A stretch of 64,000 nucleotides of DNA from Dugong dugon (GCA_030035585.1 CM057460.1:133718714-133782713), one strand, 5' to 3'; shown: positions 34,349-46,282, numbered from the stretch's first letter. A program made the numbers and translations. The notes: generated by a model not told the origin, from the letters alone.

Positions 34349-37300
34349 GGTATGTTGTTGTTAGGTGCCGTGGAGTCAGTTACAACTCACAGCCACCCCA
34401 TGCACAACAGAATGAAATACTGCCAGGTCCTGTGTCATTCCTCACAATTGTTGCTATGCTTGAGTCCATTGTTGCAGCCACTGTCAATCCACCTTGTTGA
34501 CATTCTTCCTCTTTTATGTTGACCTCTATTTTACCAAGCATGATGTCCTTCCCCAGGGACTGATCCCTCCTGATAACATGTCCAAAGTATGTAAGATGTA
34601 GTCTCACCATCCTTGCCTCTAGGGAGCGTTCTCCATTGTACTTCTTCTAAGACAGATTTGTTTGTTCTTTTGGCAGTCCATGATATATTCAATATTCTTC
34701 GCCAACACCACAGTTCAAAGGCATCAATTCTTCAGTCTTCCTTATTCGTTGTCCAGCTTTCCCATGCATATGAAGTGATTGAAAACGTCATGGCTTGGGT
34801 CAGGCACACCTTAGTCCTCAAGGTGACACCTTTGCCTTTCAATACTTTAAAGAGACCTTTTGCAACAGATTTGCCCAATGCAATGTGTCTTTTGATTTCT
34901 TGTCTGCTGCTTCCATGGGTGTTGATTGTTACCCAAATAAAATGAAATCCTTGACAACCTCAATCTTTTTTTCTCCATTTATCACGATGTTGTTTATTGA
35001 TTCAGTTGTGAGGATTTTCTTTATACTGGTGTGTAATCCATGCTGAAGACTATGGTCTTTGATCTTCATCAGTAAGTGCTTCAAGTCCTCTTCATTTTTG
35101 GCAAGCAAGGTTGTGTAATATGCATAACACAGGTTGTTAATAAGTCTTTCTCCAACCCTGATGCCCCGTTCTTCTTCATACAGTCCAGCTTCTCAGAATA
35201 TTTGCTCAACATGCAGATTGAATAGGTATGGTGAAAGGATACAGTCCTGACGTGCACTCTCCTGACTTTAAACCATGCAGTATCCCCTTGCTCTGTTTGA
35301 ACGACTGCCTGTTGATCTATGTACAGATTCCTCATGAGCACAATTAAGTGTTCCAGAATTTTCATTGTCTGCAATGTTATCCATAATTTATTATGCTCCA
35401 CACAGTCAAATGCCTTAGCATTGTCAATAAAACACATATAAACATCTTTCTGGTATTCTCTGCTTTCAGCCAGTATACATCTTCATCAGCAATGATATCC
35501 CTGGTTCCACGTCCTCTTCTAAATCTGGCTTGAATTTCTGGCAGTTCCCCGTCAATATACTGCTGCAGCTGCTTTTTAATGATCTTCAGCAAAATTTTGC
35601 TTGCTTGTGATATTAATGATATTGTTCGATAATTTCCCTATTCTGTTGGATCACCTTTCTTTGGAATAGGCATAAATATGGATCTCTTCCAGTCGGTTGG
35701 CCAGGTAGCTGTCTTCCAAATTTCTTGGCATAGACAAGTAAGCACTTTCAGTGCTGCATCTATTTGTTGAAACATCTCAACTGGTATTCCATCAATTCCC
35801 GGAGCCTTGTTTTTCGCCAATGCCTTCAGTGCAACTTGGACCTCTTCCCTAAGTACCATTGGTTCCTGATCATATGCTACCTCCTGAAATGGTTGAACGT
35901 TGACCAATTCTTTTTGGTATAGTGACTCTGTGTATTCCTTCCATCTTCTTTTGATGCTTCCTGTGACGTTTAATATTTTCGCAGAAGAATCCTTCAGTAT
36001 TGCAACTCCAGGCTCAATTTTTTTTTTCTTTTTTTTTCAGTTCTTTCAGCTTGAGAAATGGCGAGCGTGTTCTTTCCCTTTGGTTTATTATCTCCAGGTC
36101 TTTGCACATGTCATTATAATACTTTACTTTGTCTTCTGAAGCTGCCCTTTGAAATCTTCTGATCAGTTCTTTTACTTCATCATTTCTTCCGTTTGCTTTA
36201 GCTATTCAACTTGCAAAAGCAAGTTTTAGAGTCTCTTCTGATATCCATTTAGGTCCTTTCTTTGTTTCCTGTTTTTAAATGACCCCTTGCTTTCTTCATG
36301 TATGATGTCCTTGATATCATTCCACAACTCATCTGGTCTTCAGTCATTAGTGTTCAACCCATCAAATCTATTCTTGAGATGGTCTCTAAATTCAGGTGGG
36401 ATATACTCAAGGTTGCACTTTAGCTCTCTTGGACTTGTTCTAATTTTCTTCAGTTTCAGCTAGAACTTACTTATGAGCAATTGATGGTCTGTTCTGCAGT
36501 TGGCCCCTGGCCTTGTTCTGACTGATGGTATTGAGCTTTTGTATTGTCTCTTTCCACAGATGTAATCTATTTGATTCCCGTGTATTCCATCTGGCGAGGT
36601 CCATGTGTATAGTCGCCATTGATGTTGGTGAAAAAAGGTATTTGCAATGAAGAAGATGTTGGTTTCACAAAATTATATCATGGGATCTCCTGCATCATTT
36701 CTATCACCAAGGCCATATTTTCCAACTATCGATTCTTCTTCCTTGTTTCCAACTTTCACATTCCAATCACCAGCAATTATCAGTGCATCCTGATGGCATG
36801 TTCGATCAACTTTAGATTGCAGAAGTTGGTAAAAATCTTCAATTTCTTCATCTTTGGCTTAGTTGGTTCAAAAATTTGAATAATAGTCATATTAACTTGT
36901 CTTCCTTGTAGGTGTATGGGTATTATCCTATCACCGACAGCGTTGTACTTCAGGATACATCTGAAATATTCGTTTTGATGATGAATGCAATGCCATTCCT
37001 CTTCAAGTTGTCGTTCCAGCATAGTAGACCATATGATTGCCTAATTCAAAGTGACCAATGCCAGTCCATTTCAGTTCACCAATGCCTAGGATATTGATGT
37101 TTATGTGTTCCATTTCATTTTTCACAATTTCCCATTTTCCTAGATTCATACTTCGTACATTTCACATTCTGATTATTAATGGATGTTTGCAGCTGTTTCT
37201 TCTCAGTTTGAGTTGTGCCACATCAGCAAATAAAGGTCCTGAAAGCTTGACTCCATCCATGTCATTACAGTCAACTCTACTTTGAGGAGGAAGCTCTTTC

Positions 37301-37577
37301 CCAGGTGTCTTTTGAGTGCCTTCCAACCTGAGGGGCTTATCTTCTGGCACTATATCAGAAAATGTTCCACTGCTATTCATAAGGTTTTCACTGGCTAATT
37401 CTTTTCAGAAGTAGACTGCTGTTTCCTTCTTCCTAGTCTGTCTTAGTCTGGAAGCTCAGTTGAAACCTGTCCACCATAGGTGATCCTGCTCGTATTTGAA
37501 TACTGGTGGCATAGCTTCCAGCATCACAGCAGCAGATAAGCCCCCACAGTACAAAAAACTGACAGATGTGTGGGGGA
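34349..37577 (-). mobile_element. RTE copy E, full length, nested antiparallel inside copy D
   Basis: About 3.23 kb runs from the 3' terminus ('TGTTGTTGTTAGGTGCCGTG' on plus, 34353) to the 5' end ('CACATCTGTCAGTTTTTTGT' on minus, about 37571). It is flanked by AAATGA (34343-34348 and 37578-37583), the probable short target duplication. Copy D sequence is continuous across the joined flanks. E is thus younger than D. In the 5' region E and D share many diagnostic bases not found in copies A, B or C. Confidence 0.94.
34620..37380 (-). pseudogene. Broken endonuclease/RT ORF of RTE copy E
   Basis: On the minus strand: N-terminus 'MNSSGTFSDIVPEDKPLRLE' (37162-37380), an endonuclease remnant with 'MTIIQIFEPTKPK' (about 36780-37022), RT fingers 'KNKAPGIDGIPVEMF' (35638-35907), and palm 'MCFIDNAKAFDCVEHNKLW' (about 35380-35437). 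The RT active site near 35115 reads YAYY in place of YADD, so both catalytic aspartates are lost. Frameshifts separate the pieces. C-terminal coding sequence lies toward 34620. Confidence 0.9.
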
Positions 37578-37583
37578 AAATGA

Positions 37584-38122
37584 CACATTGCATTGGGCAA
37601 GTCTGCTGCAAAGACCTCTTTAAAGTATCAAAAAGCAAAGATGTCACCTTGAAGATAAAAATGCACCTGACCCAAGCCATGGTGTTTTCAATTGCCTCAT
37701 ATGCATGGGAAAGCTGGACAATGAATAAAGAAGACTGAAGAAGAATTGATGCCTTTGAACTGTGGTGTTGGCGAAGAATATTGAACATACCATGGACTGC
37801 CAAAAGAACAAACAAATCTGTCTTGGAAGAAATACAATCAGAATTCTCCTTAGAAGAAAGAATGGCGAGACTTCGTTTCACATACTTTCTACATGTCATC
37901 AGGAGGAACCAGTCCCTGGAGGAGGACATTATGCTTGGTAAAGTAGAGGGTCAGCAAAAAAGAGGAAGACCCTTAATGAGATGGATTGACACAGTGGCTG
38001 CAACAATGGGTTCAAGCATAGAAATGATTGTGAAAATGGCTCAGGACTGGACAGTGTTTAGTTTTGTTGTACACAGGGTTGCTATGAGTCGGAACTGACT
38101 CGATGGCACCTAACAACAACAC
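37584..38122 (+). mobile_element. RTE copy D, 3' part
   Basis: This is the missing 3' end of copy D. It begins 'CACATTGCATTGGGCAAGTC', runs through the C-terminal coding domain and ends 'GACTCGATGGCACCTAACAA'. Two open pieces (37496-37738 and 37781-38098) hold 'ASYAWESWTMNKED', stopped at once by TGA, and 'IPWTAKRTNKSVLEEIQSEF' with 'RPLMRWIDTVAATMGSS'. This C-terminal domain is typical of BovB-type RTEs. Confidence 0.94.
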
Positions 38123-38219
38123 ACTACACCACGAAAGGTCATATGTGGGTATGACTTATAATTTTAAATGATGTTGTTCAATAAGTGTTCTGTTTCTCAC
38201 TCTTCCCATTTAAAATATG

Positions 38220-39035
38220 TTTCTTGATAATAATCTGTGTTGCTATACAGTCTAAAGTTCATTCCTTCTGTACTATACATAGTATTTCAGAGTATGCACA
38301 TGGCACCTCTACTTATCCAATACCCAAGGCAGCAATGAATATCTGCATACTAGCCTCCTTGCATACCTGTGAGAGAGTGTCTCAGGGATATACAGTAGTG
38401 AAATGTTGTGTGATATGCAAAAGTGTAGGCATTATAGAAAATAAGTAATTTTGTCTACTTAATACCATATAACTCTCACAAATGACTGTCTAAATTTAAA
38501 CTCCCATCCGCTATACATGAGAATGCCATTTCCCTACATCCTAACTGGTTGGTGATGTTATTTGACTTTAATTTTTGCCAATCTGACAGATGTGCAATGG
38601 TATTTTAATGCCTTTTTAATTTGCATGTTCTGATTACCATTGATATTGAACATGCCTATTAGCCACTTGGTTTTTACCTTCTCTGAATTGTGCCTTTGTA
38701 TCATTCTTTTTGTATTAGCTTTTATGATATCTTCTTAATGATGTTAATTACTTCCTTGTACATTGTAGGTATTGGTCTTTGTTGAACAGTGACTTTTCCA
38801 TAACCTCAAAACTGTAACCTGCCTCTTAATATTTATTCCAATATACAAAAATATTTAATTAAATGTATCAATTTCTGTGTGTGGTTTTTGTTTTGGGGTC
38901 TTGTTTAAGAAATTCTTTCCCAATCCAAGGTTACAAAAATATTCCCTGATATTTCCTCCAGTAGCATCATAGTTTTACATTTCATATTACTTCTTAAGAT
39001 AGTTAGCTTATTAATGTTGTTTATCTTATCTTTTA
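38220..39035 (-). mobile_element. Ancient L1 fragment, 3' part
   Basis: The plus strand reads as antisense old L1: 'AACTCCCATCCGCTATACAT', 'TTTTGCCAATCTGACAGATG' and 'TAATTTGCATGTTCTGATTA', then 'AGAAATTCTTTCCCAATCCA'. It has no coding value. It is split from further old L1 sequence by the AfroSINE at 39051. Confidence 0.7.
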
Positions 39036-39050
39036 ATGTAGACACTAAAA

Positions 39051-39220
39051 GAAAAAAAAAACAAAACCCCGTTGCCATCAAGTTGATTCTGACTTATAGC
39101 GACCCTATAGGACAGAGTAGAACTGCCCCATAGAGTTTCCAAGGAGCACCTAGTGTATTCGAACTGCCAACCTTTTTGTTAGCAGTTGTAGCACTTAACC
39201 ACTATGCCACCAGGGTTTCC
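39051..39220 (-). mobile_element. AfroSINE, complete
   Basis: The minus-strand SINE has the tail 'CCATCAAGTTGATTCTGACT' and the body 'CCCTATAGGACAGAGTAGAA' on the plus strand, and the head complement 'TAACCACTATGCCACCAGGG' at the right. It is flanked by ATGTAGACACTAAAA (39036-39050) and ATGTAGATATTTAAG (39221-39235), an imperfect target duplication inside the old L1. Confidence 0.92.
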
Positions 39221-39235
39221 ATGTAGATATTTAAG

Positions 39236-40299
39236 ACTACAGAATTCTTTTGAAATACCACATTAGTAGCAACTCCTCCCAAAATTTGTTTGTGGTATTT
39301 TCATTAGTCTTCACTACTAAAAAAACTTTAGTTTAAATTACAGCTTGGGTGCTATCAATGCTCTGAAATTCAGTGAGGAATATCTTACGGCCTGTGTGAA
39401 ACATGAACTATTTTAGTAAATATTCTGCATATACTGCAGAAGAATGTACATTCTCCAATTCTTGGATTGAATGTTTCACACAAAATCATCTGATCAAGTT
39501 TTATAAATACACTGTTCAAATTATCTGTGGTCTTGTTTTTTTTTTTTTTTTTTTTTTGTATTCCAGGTTTAAAATACTGAGGTATTCTAAAATATCAAAC
39601 TATTATGGTGGTTTTGTCAATATTTCCTTATAATTCAATAATGCCTTGCTTTATATATTTTTAGACTAAGTTATTTAATGTGTACAAGTTTAGAATTGCT
39701 GCATTTTCCTAGTGTGTGTAACTTTTTTAAATCATTATCTAGTGATTTTCTTTAGATGCGTATTAATGCTTTTGGCATCAAAGTCTAATTTTTCTGATAT
39801 TAACATAGACTACTCAGCTTTATTTTGGTTAGAATTTGTATTAGTTAATTAATTAATTAATTAATTTTTATTAGTCATTATGATTTTAGATAGGTTTCTT
39901 ACAGAGAACATAAGCTTAAATATTTAATCCTGTGTGACACTCTTCTCAACTAGAGAGTTTCATCCATTTACATTTATTTTAATAATATATTTTACTTTGT
40001 TATTACCATTTATATCATGCCATTTGTTTTGCTTTTTTAGGTCTTCTGTCTTGTCCACTTTGGATTGATTGAGAGATTTTGTTCTTTTTCCATTTACACA
40101 TTTATAAAATACACTCACTATGGATTTTTATGTGTGTATGTGGTTACACTAGCCATCTTAACATGCATACTTAACAATATCTAAATTTAATCATGTTTAC
40201 CCTTCCTTCAACCAACATATGGACCTTTAATGATTTAACTCTGATAATCCTTTGCCAATTAATACGTCATTGTTGTCCAGTGTTTTATCTTTTTATTTA
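39236..40299 (-). mobile_element. Ancient L1 fragment, endonuclease region
   Basis: The antisense endonuclease-region hallmark 'TTTTTCTGATATTAACATAG', followed by 'GCTTTATTTTGGTTAGAATT', is seen at 39790-39836, and 'AGATAGGTTTCTTACAGAGA' follows. A T run (39536-39557) and an AATT repeat (39843-39866) interrupt it. It is old and non-coding. Confidence 0.6.
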
Positions 40300-40304
40300 G
40301 CCCA

Positions 40305-40781
40305 TCTTAGTCATCTAGTGCTGCTACAACAGAAATACCACAAGTGGATGGCTTTAACAAAGAGAAATTTATCTCTTCACAGTAAAGTAGGCTAAAAGTC
40401 CAAATTCAAGGCGTCAGCTCCAGGGGAAGACTTTCTCCCTCTGTCGGCCTTCTCATCAATGTTCCCCCGGACTAGGAGCTTCTCCACACAGGGACCCTCC
40501 AAAGGACACGTTCTGCTCCTGGCACTGCTTTCTTGGTGGTATGAGGTCCCCCTGTCTCTCTGCTCACTTCTCTCTTTTATATATCAAGAGATTGCCTCAG
40601 GATACAGTCCAATCTTGTAGATTGAGGCCTGCCTCACTAACACAACTGCTGCCCATCCGCCCTCATTAACATCACAGAGGCAGGATTTACAACATATAGG
40701 AAAATTACACAATACTGGGAATCATGGCCCAGCCAAATTGATACACATGTTTTTTGGGGGGACATAATTCAATCCATGACA
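40305..40781 (-). mobile_element. MaLR-type solo LTR
   Basis: On the minus strand this LTR begins 'TGTCATGGATTGAATTATGT' and ends near 'CACTAGATGACTAAGA', the same outline as the LTRs at 26245 and 62974 but with a longer middle. 'GATATATAAAAGAGAGAAG' lies in its U3-like part. The flanks GCCCA (40300-40304) and GCCCC (40782-40786) are a one-mismatch 5-bp duplication. It is inserted in old L1 DNA. Confidence 0.82.
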
Positions 40782-40786
40782 GCCCC

Positions 40787-41240
40787 CACAAATTAGACAT
40801 CATTTCAGTGTTTTTTATGGTCATTGCTTATTTCGACTTACCCATATATTTACCAATACATTTCTTCATAATTTCTTTCCTTTATTTTCACCTCTACACT
40901 TTACCTTATTTTGTGATGGATGGGTGATGGATTTCAAAACTTTTTTTTACAACATTTAATCAAGCATTTTTAGTTATTTTTATCTAGAAGTTCTTTCAGA
41001 GTAATTAGTGTACAATTTTGCCTGAAATTATGTTTTTGTCTTACTTTCCTTGCACTCTTAAGATAAATTTAGAGAACAACATGCCAATTTTTAATATACT
41101 CTTCGATACAGTTAGCTAACACATTAATGGAGATCTTTGTATTTATGTTAAAATATGGAATTGGCCTATGATTTTGTACAACCATATCTGGTTTTGCTAT
41201 CAAGATTTTACGAGCCTGAAAATATACTGCCTTTTTATCC
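40787..41240 (-). mobile_element. Ancient L1/HAL1-like fragments
   Basis: Low-complexity T-rich sequence resembles the antisense of the 5' part of old L1s. It is followed at 41095-41235 by a piece like antisense ORF2 RT: 'TGGAATTGGCCTATGATTTT', 'TCTGGTTTTGCTATCAAGAT'. The RT piece is out of order with the fragments to the left, so at least two fragments are joined. The 41241-41527 interval shows nothing I can name. Confidence 0.5.
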
Positions 41241-41527
41241 TTCACCGAGCCTATAATTCGCTTGAATCATGAGAAAACACACAAGCCTAAAGTATAAAGC
41301 CAATTTTGAGGGATAGATAGAAAAAAAACTCAGGAGTTTTGTCAATTTAACTGGTGTTGTGACACAGAAATGAGCCACTATCTGCAAAAATAAATTCTGT
41401 CATTCTCAATGTAATGTTTTTAAATGAGGAAGTGTGACCTGTTGTACATGAAAATATAAATCTATAAAAATATATTTTTAGGAATATATTCACTAAATAG
41501 TACATACACTTGCCTGAAGCATTTACT

Positions 41528-44500
41528 CTTTTTTTTTTTTTTTAAATAATATTTTATTAAGTTTTTGGTGAAAGTTTACACAGCAAGTTAGGTTCCCGTT
41601 TGACAATTTCTGCACAAATTGTTCGGTAACATTAGTTACATTTATTACAATGTGTCAACATTCTCTTTGTGTTCTGTTTGTTCTATTTCTAGTATTCTAG
41701 TTTACCTGCCCCCTTATTTTCTCATCTTTGCTTCTGAATAATTGCTGACCTTTTGGTCTCATACACATGGTTTTCAGTAGAGTACCAATCTTACAGGTAA
41801 TATCCTTTATTTTGTGTGCCATCCTATTTTACTAAAAGGAAATCTAAGGTTCGCGCTTAAGGAGTGTCTCAGGGCAATAGTCTCAGAGAGTCCTCTGTTC
41901 TCTGCTGTTCCAGTTTGTCTGAGTTTTGTTTTTTGTGTCTTTTTTTAAAGGAGAATTTGAGTTCTGCTCCACATTTTGATCCTGTTCTAGCTGAGAGTAC
42001 CCACTGTGACCCTGATTAGAACTGTAAGTGGTGGTAGCCAGGCACCATCTAGTTCCTCTGGTCTCACTGTAAATGAGGCTGTGGCTCATGTAGACTTGTT
42101 TCTTCTCTGAGCTTTTGGTTACCTTCTTACTGTTTTGCTCCTGGTGAGTAGAGACCCATAGTTGTATCTTAGATGGCCACTCGCAAGCATTTAAGACCCC
42201 AGATGCTACTCACTTCACTAGGATGCAGATCATGATTTTTGTGAACTGTTATGACAGTAGACTGAGTTGCAAGCCCGGAAAACCAATCTTGAAAGGTGTT
42301 TGGTTATGTCTGTAGAGTATCCACATTTGTGTCTTCAGTGAATATACGTGCCTGCACTCAGATATAGATTCTTCTATCTGTTCTTACCTATAGACACACC
42401 TGTACCGACCTGTACATCAATATGCCTATAACCATCCGTATGTGCTCAAACACTCATTTTTACTTTGGATGTGCTGTGCTCGCTACATCCACATTTGGTG
42501 CCACTTTTCCCATCACCAAAAAAAATAGCAAGTCTATACGATCTAAACTGTACTTTCCTCTCTCTGCTTTCTCTCCCTGGTAACCAGCAATGAACATTGT
42601 TTTGTCTATATATGTATCTATTCTTGTCTTCTTATAAAAGAAGGATCATACAATATTTGTCCTTAGATGCTTTACTTATTTCACTTAGCATTATGCCCTC
42701 CAGGTCTGTCCATGTTATGTTTCATGTACTCATCTTTGTTCTTTATGGTTGCATAGTATTCCACTGCGTTATGTATCACAATTTGCTTATCCATTCATCC
42801 GCTGATGGGCACTTCAGTTGTTTCCATTTATTTGCTATTATGAATAAAGCAGCAAAAAACACAGGTGTGCATATGTCTGTTAGTCTCATTATTTTTAGGT
42901 CTCTAGACCTAAAAATAGATCATAGGGTAGTTCTATTTCTAGTTTTTTGAGAAAGCACCATACCATTTTCTACAGTGGTTGTACTATTTTGCAGTCCCAC
43001 CAGCAATGGATAAGGGTTCCAATCTCCCCACATCCTTGCCAACATTTATCTTTTTTTTTTTTTAAATCAATGTCATTTTAGCTGGGGTAAGGTGGTATCT
43101 CATTGTAGTTTTGAACTGCATCTCTCTAACGGCTAATGATTGTAAACATCTTTTCATATGTTTGTTGGCTACTTGGATGTTCTTTTTGGTGAAGGTTCTG
43201 TTTATGTCCTTTGCCCATTTTGTGAGTGGATTGTTTGTCTTTTTGTTGTTGAGTTGTTGAAGTTTACTCTAGATTTTAGAGACTAGACCTTTATTGGATA
43301 AGTTGTTTATGAAGATTTTTTGCAGTCTGTAGGTTGTGTCTCTACTCTTTTAATAAGGTCTTTTGATAAGCATAATTTTTTAATTTTTATGAGACCTCAT
43401 CTTTTTTGTCTTCGTCTATTTGTGCATTTGTTGTTATGTTTGTTACCCTATTTTTATAAAAGATTAGGTCCCACAGTTTTCTCCCTATGTTTTCTTTCAG
43501 GAATTTTATGGTTTTAGATTTAAAATTTAGGTCTTTGATCCATTTTGAGTTAGTTTTTGTGTATGGTGTGAGGTATAGGTCCTGTTTTATTTTTCTGCAG
43601 GTGGATTAAACAGACTGTTTCTGCCTCACTGAATGCAATTTGACCCCTTGTTGAAAATCAGTTGTCCAAAGATGGCTGGGTTTAATTCAGAGTTCTCAAT
43701 TCTATTCCACTGGTCTATGCGTCTATCATGGAACCAATACCAGGCTGATTACAGCAGCTGTATAGTATGTTTTGATATTGGGGAGTGTGAGGCCCGCTGC
43801 TTTGTTCTTTTTCTTCAACATTGCTTTGGCTATTTGGGGTTTCTTTCTTTTCCATATGAAGGTGCCCATTAGTTTTTTCATTTCAGTAAAGAATGTTGTT
43901 GGAATTTGTATCCCAACTGCATTGTATCTGTAGACCACTTTAGGTAGACTTGACATTCTCACTATATTAAGTCTTCCAATCTATGGGCACAGGATGTCTT
44001 TCCATTTTTGTAAGTCTCTTTTAGTCTCTTGTAGTAGTGTTTTATAATTTTCATTGTATAAGTCTTTCATGTCCTTCATTAGGTTAATTCCTAGGTATTT
44101 TATCAATTTGGGGGCTATTGTAAATGGTATTGTTTCCTTGATTTCTTTTTGGAAGAAGTCTTTGTTAGTGAAGAGGAACTCAACTGATTTTTGTGTACTG
44201 ATCTTGTACCCTGCAACGTCGCTAAATTCTTCGATTAGTTCCAACAGTTTTCTTGTGGAATCTTTAGGGTTTTCTATGTATAAGATCATATATTGTGCAA
44301 ATAGAGATAGTTTTACTTCTTCCTTTCTAATTTGGATACCTTTTATTTCTCTTTCTTGTCTTATTGCACTGGATAGGACTTCTAGTACAATGCTGAGTAA
44401 GAGTGGTGATAATGGGCATCCTTGTCCCATTCCCATTCTCAAAGGGAAGGTTCTCAGCCTTCTCTGTTGACTATAACATCGGCTGTTGGTTTTGCATACC

Positions 44501-44900
44501 TGCTTTTAATTATGTTGAGAAATTTCCCTTCTATTTCTATTTTGCTGAGAGTTTTTATCAGGAAAGTTGTTGAATTTTATCAAATGCCTTTTATGCATCA
44601 ATTGATACATGATCATATGGTTCCTTTCCTTTGTTTTATTTATGTAGTGGATTATATTGATTGATTTTCTAATGTTGAACCACACTTGTAATCCTGGTAT
44701 GGATCCCAGTTTATCATGATGTATGATTTTTTTTTAATACGTTGCTGAAATCTGTTGGCTAGAATTTTGTTGAAAATGTTTGCTATGTTCATAAGGGATG
44801 TTGGTGTGTAATTTTCTTTCTTTCTTTTTCTTTTTTTTTAGGGGGGTGATATCTTTGCCTGGTTAAGGTGTTGGGATTATGCTGGCTTCACAGAAAGAGA
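41528..44900 (-). mobile_element. L1-2, 5'-truncated L1
   Basis: A T run at 41528-41543 marks the reversed poly(A). On the minus strand the element ends 'ACTTAATAAAATATTATTTA', preceded by a 1-kb 3' UTR. Further left-to-right come ORF2 C-terminus, RT and the truncation point near 44900 ('GGTTAAGGTGTTGGGATTAT'). It is the same broad family as L1-1 and L1-3 but has its own 3' terminus. No clear target duplication was found. Confidence 0.9.
42590..44890 (-). pseudogene. L1-2 ORF2 remnant (RT to C-terminus)
   Basis: The best minus-strand piece (43981-44442) has '[18 protein letters not shown]' and '[20 protein letters not shown]', both diagnostic of L1 RT. The active site reads FAQYM in place of FADDM, so the catalytic pair is gone. 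A further piece at 43726-43962 carries 'LMGTFIWKRKKPQIAKAML'. Frameshifts and stops separate them. The endonuclease is missing because of 5' truncation. Confidence 0.88.
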
Positions 44901-44944
44901 CTCGTAGTTTCTGAAACTATTGATAAATTTCTCTTTCTTAAAGG

Positions 44945-45085
44945 TAATCATGCCATCTCCCTTAGAGGGTTATTTTGAGGGTAAAATCAGTTAAAGCATA
45001 TCAAGTGCTTAGAACACTTGATTTACTAAGTGTTTGGCACTTATTAAATTGGTGTTGTTTTCATTAATATTATTATTACTAGGTA
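44945..45085 (+). mobile_element. MIR SINE 3' part
   Basis: 'GTTATTTTGAGGGTAAAATC', 'ATCAAGTGCTTAGAACACTT' and the terminal 'TTTGGCACTTATTAAATTGG' followed by ATT repeats match the sense 3' half of MIR. The 45086-45746 interval that follows is AT-rich with nothing recognised. Confidence 0.65.
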
Positions 45086-45757
45086 AAGATTTTTATCCTT
45101 GATCTTTGACTTTTTCTGCTTTTAATCATTCCTGGAAGATTATAGAGATTGTTTTTATTAAATTATTAAAAATACTAAAAATATAAGATTATTACTGCTA
45201 TGGTTTAACCACACAGCCTGCTGATTCTGAAATAATTTATTCCTTCTACCTCTTCTACTCCAGGGAGTCTATATCAAGTTAAACTCCCTTTGTTTTTGAA
45301 AAAGATATACATAATGAATAAATAAAGCATGTAGTTAATCTTTTACAACTAACCTTTAGCATAAAAAGATTGTCAAATTATCTTCCTCCCAACAATTCAT
45401 CACTGTCCTTTATTTTCTGAAAAAAAGGGGAGAGATGCCCTTATCTAAACAGCTTCACAGGACATATTTGATTAGTTCTAAAGTAAAATATGAAATGTCA
45501 CAGAAATATTGCTATTAGACATTACAGAACTTTAATGAGCTCCTTTTACTCTCCCTTCTCCTACTCTATTACCCTTCCCTTATGAACCTCAATCACTTAT
45601 TACTTTAGCAACAATAAAAGACTAAAATCCAAGTTGTTAACCCAATGATAAAACCTTAAAAAACTGGTTGTAACAAAAAATAATCAGTCTTTTCTCCCAT
45701 TTCTTTGCTCTAAAGACTCTCTCTTATAGCCTAACTATACTACCTTCAAGCCCCAAA

Positions 45758-45981
45758 CCAGTGAAAAACCAGTTGCCATGGAGTTGATTCTGACTCACGG
45801 TGACCCCATGTGTGTAGAGCAGAACTGTGCTCCGAAAGGTTTTCAATAGCTAATTTTTCAGAAGTAGATCATCAGGCCTTTCTTCTGAGGAACCTCTGGG
45901 TGGACTCCAACCTCCAATCTGAATTTCCAACCTTTCGGTTAGCAGCAGAGGGCGTTAACCATCAGCATCACCCAGGGACTC
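45758..45981 (-). mobile_element. AfroSINE with RTE-like middle segment
   Basis: The copy is flanked by a perfect 11-bp duplication CAAGCCCCAAA (45747-45757 and 45982-45992). On the minus strand the middle reads 'GATCTACTTCTGAAAAATTA', 'GCTATTGAAAACC', which follows the RTE 5' region ('GTCTACTTCTGAAAAGAATT', 'AGCCAGTGAAAACC' in copy D). The tail on the plus strand is 'TTGCCATGGAGTTGATTCTG'. Confidence 0.92.
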
Positions 45982-46010
45982 CAAGCCCCAAATAAGAATT
46001 CATATTTAAA

Positions 46011-46048
46011 TCAAAACCAAACCCATTGCCATTGAGTCGATTATACAA
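46011..46048 (-). mobile_element. AfroSINE 3' tip fragment
   Basis: 'AAACCAAACCCATTGCCATT' and 'GAGTCGATTATA' are the antisense terminal bases of an AfroSINE, truncated at once. The rest of 46049-46265 is unassigned. Confidence 0.75.
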
Positions 46049-46282
46049 AAAAGGCTATGGACTTGGGGACCACATGAACTGAACTGACTTAACTCAAATA
46101 GTTGTTGAAGAGGTTAAATAAAATATGTATATATAATGCCTAGCGCATTTCTTGGTAAAAATTACTCAGTGTCAATTTCTTTTCCTGCCTCCTTTCTCTT
46201 GAAATCCCACATTTGTGCCTTCATTTATGCTTAATTTTTGACTCTCTTCACAACCTCCAGCTGTCAAAATCTTACTTATCCT

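Noticed and set aside
33359-34500. Reverse transcriptase-like proteins as a possible domesticated gene or novel RT system
   Set aside because: They are pieces of RTE copy D broken by frameshifts. There is no long intact frame and no sign of selection to keep one.
39536-39868. T20 run and AATT repeat as possible regulatory signals
   Set aside because: Simple repeats within old L1 DNA; no further support.
42597-42950. 117-codon plus-strand frame with hydrophobic character, resembling a membrane protein
   Set aside because: It is the antisense of the L1-2 ORF2 C-terminus and 3' UTR.
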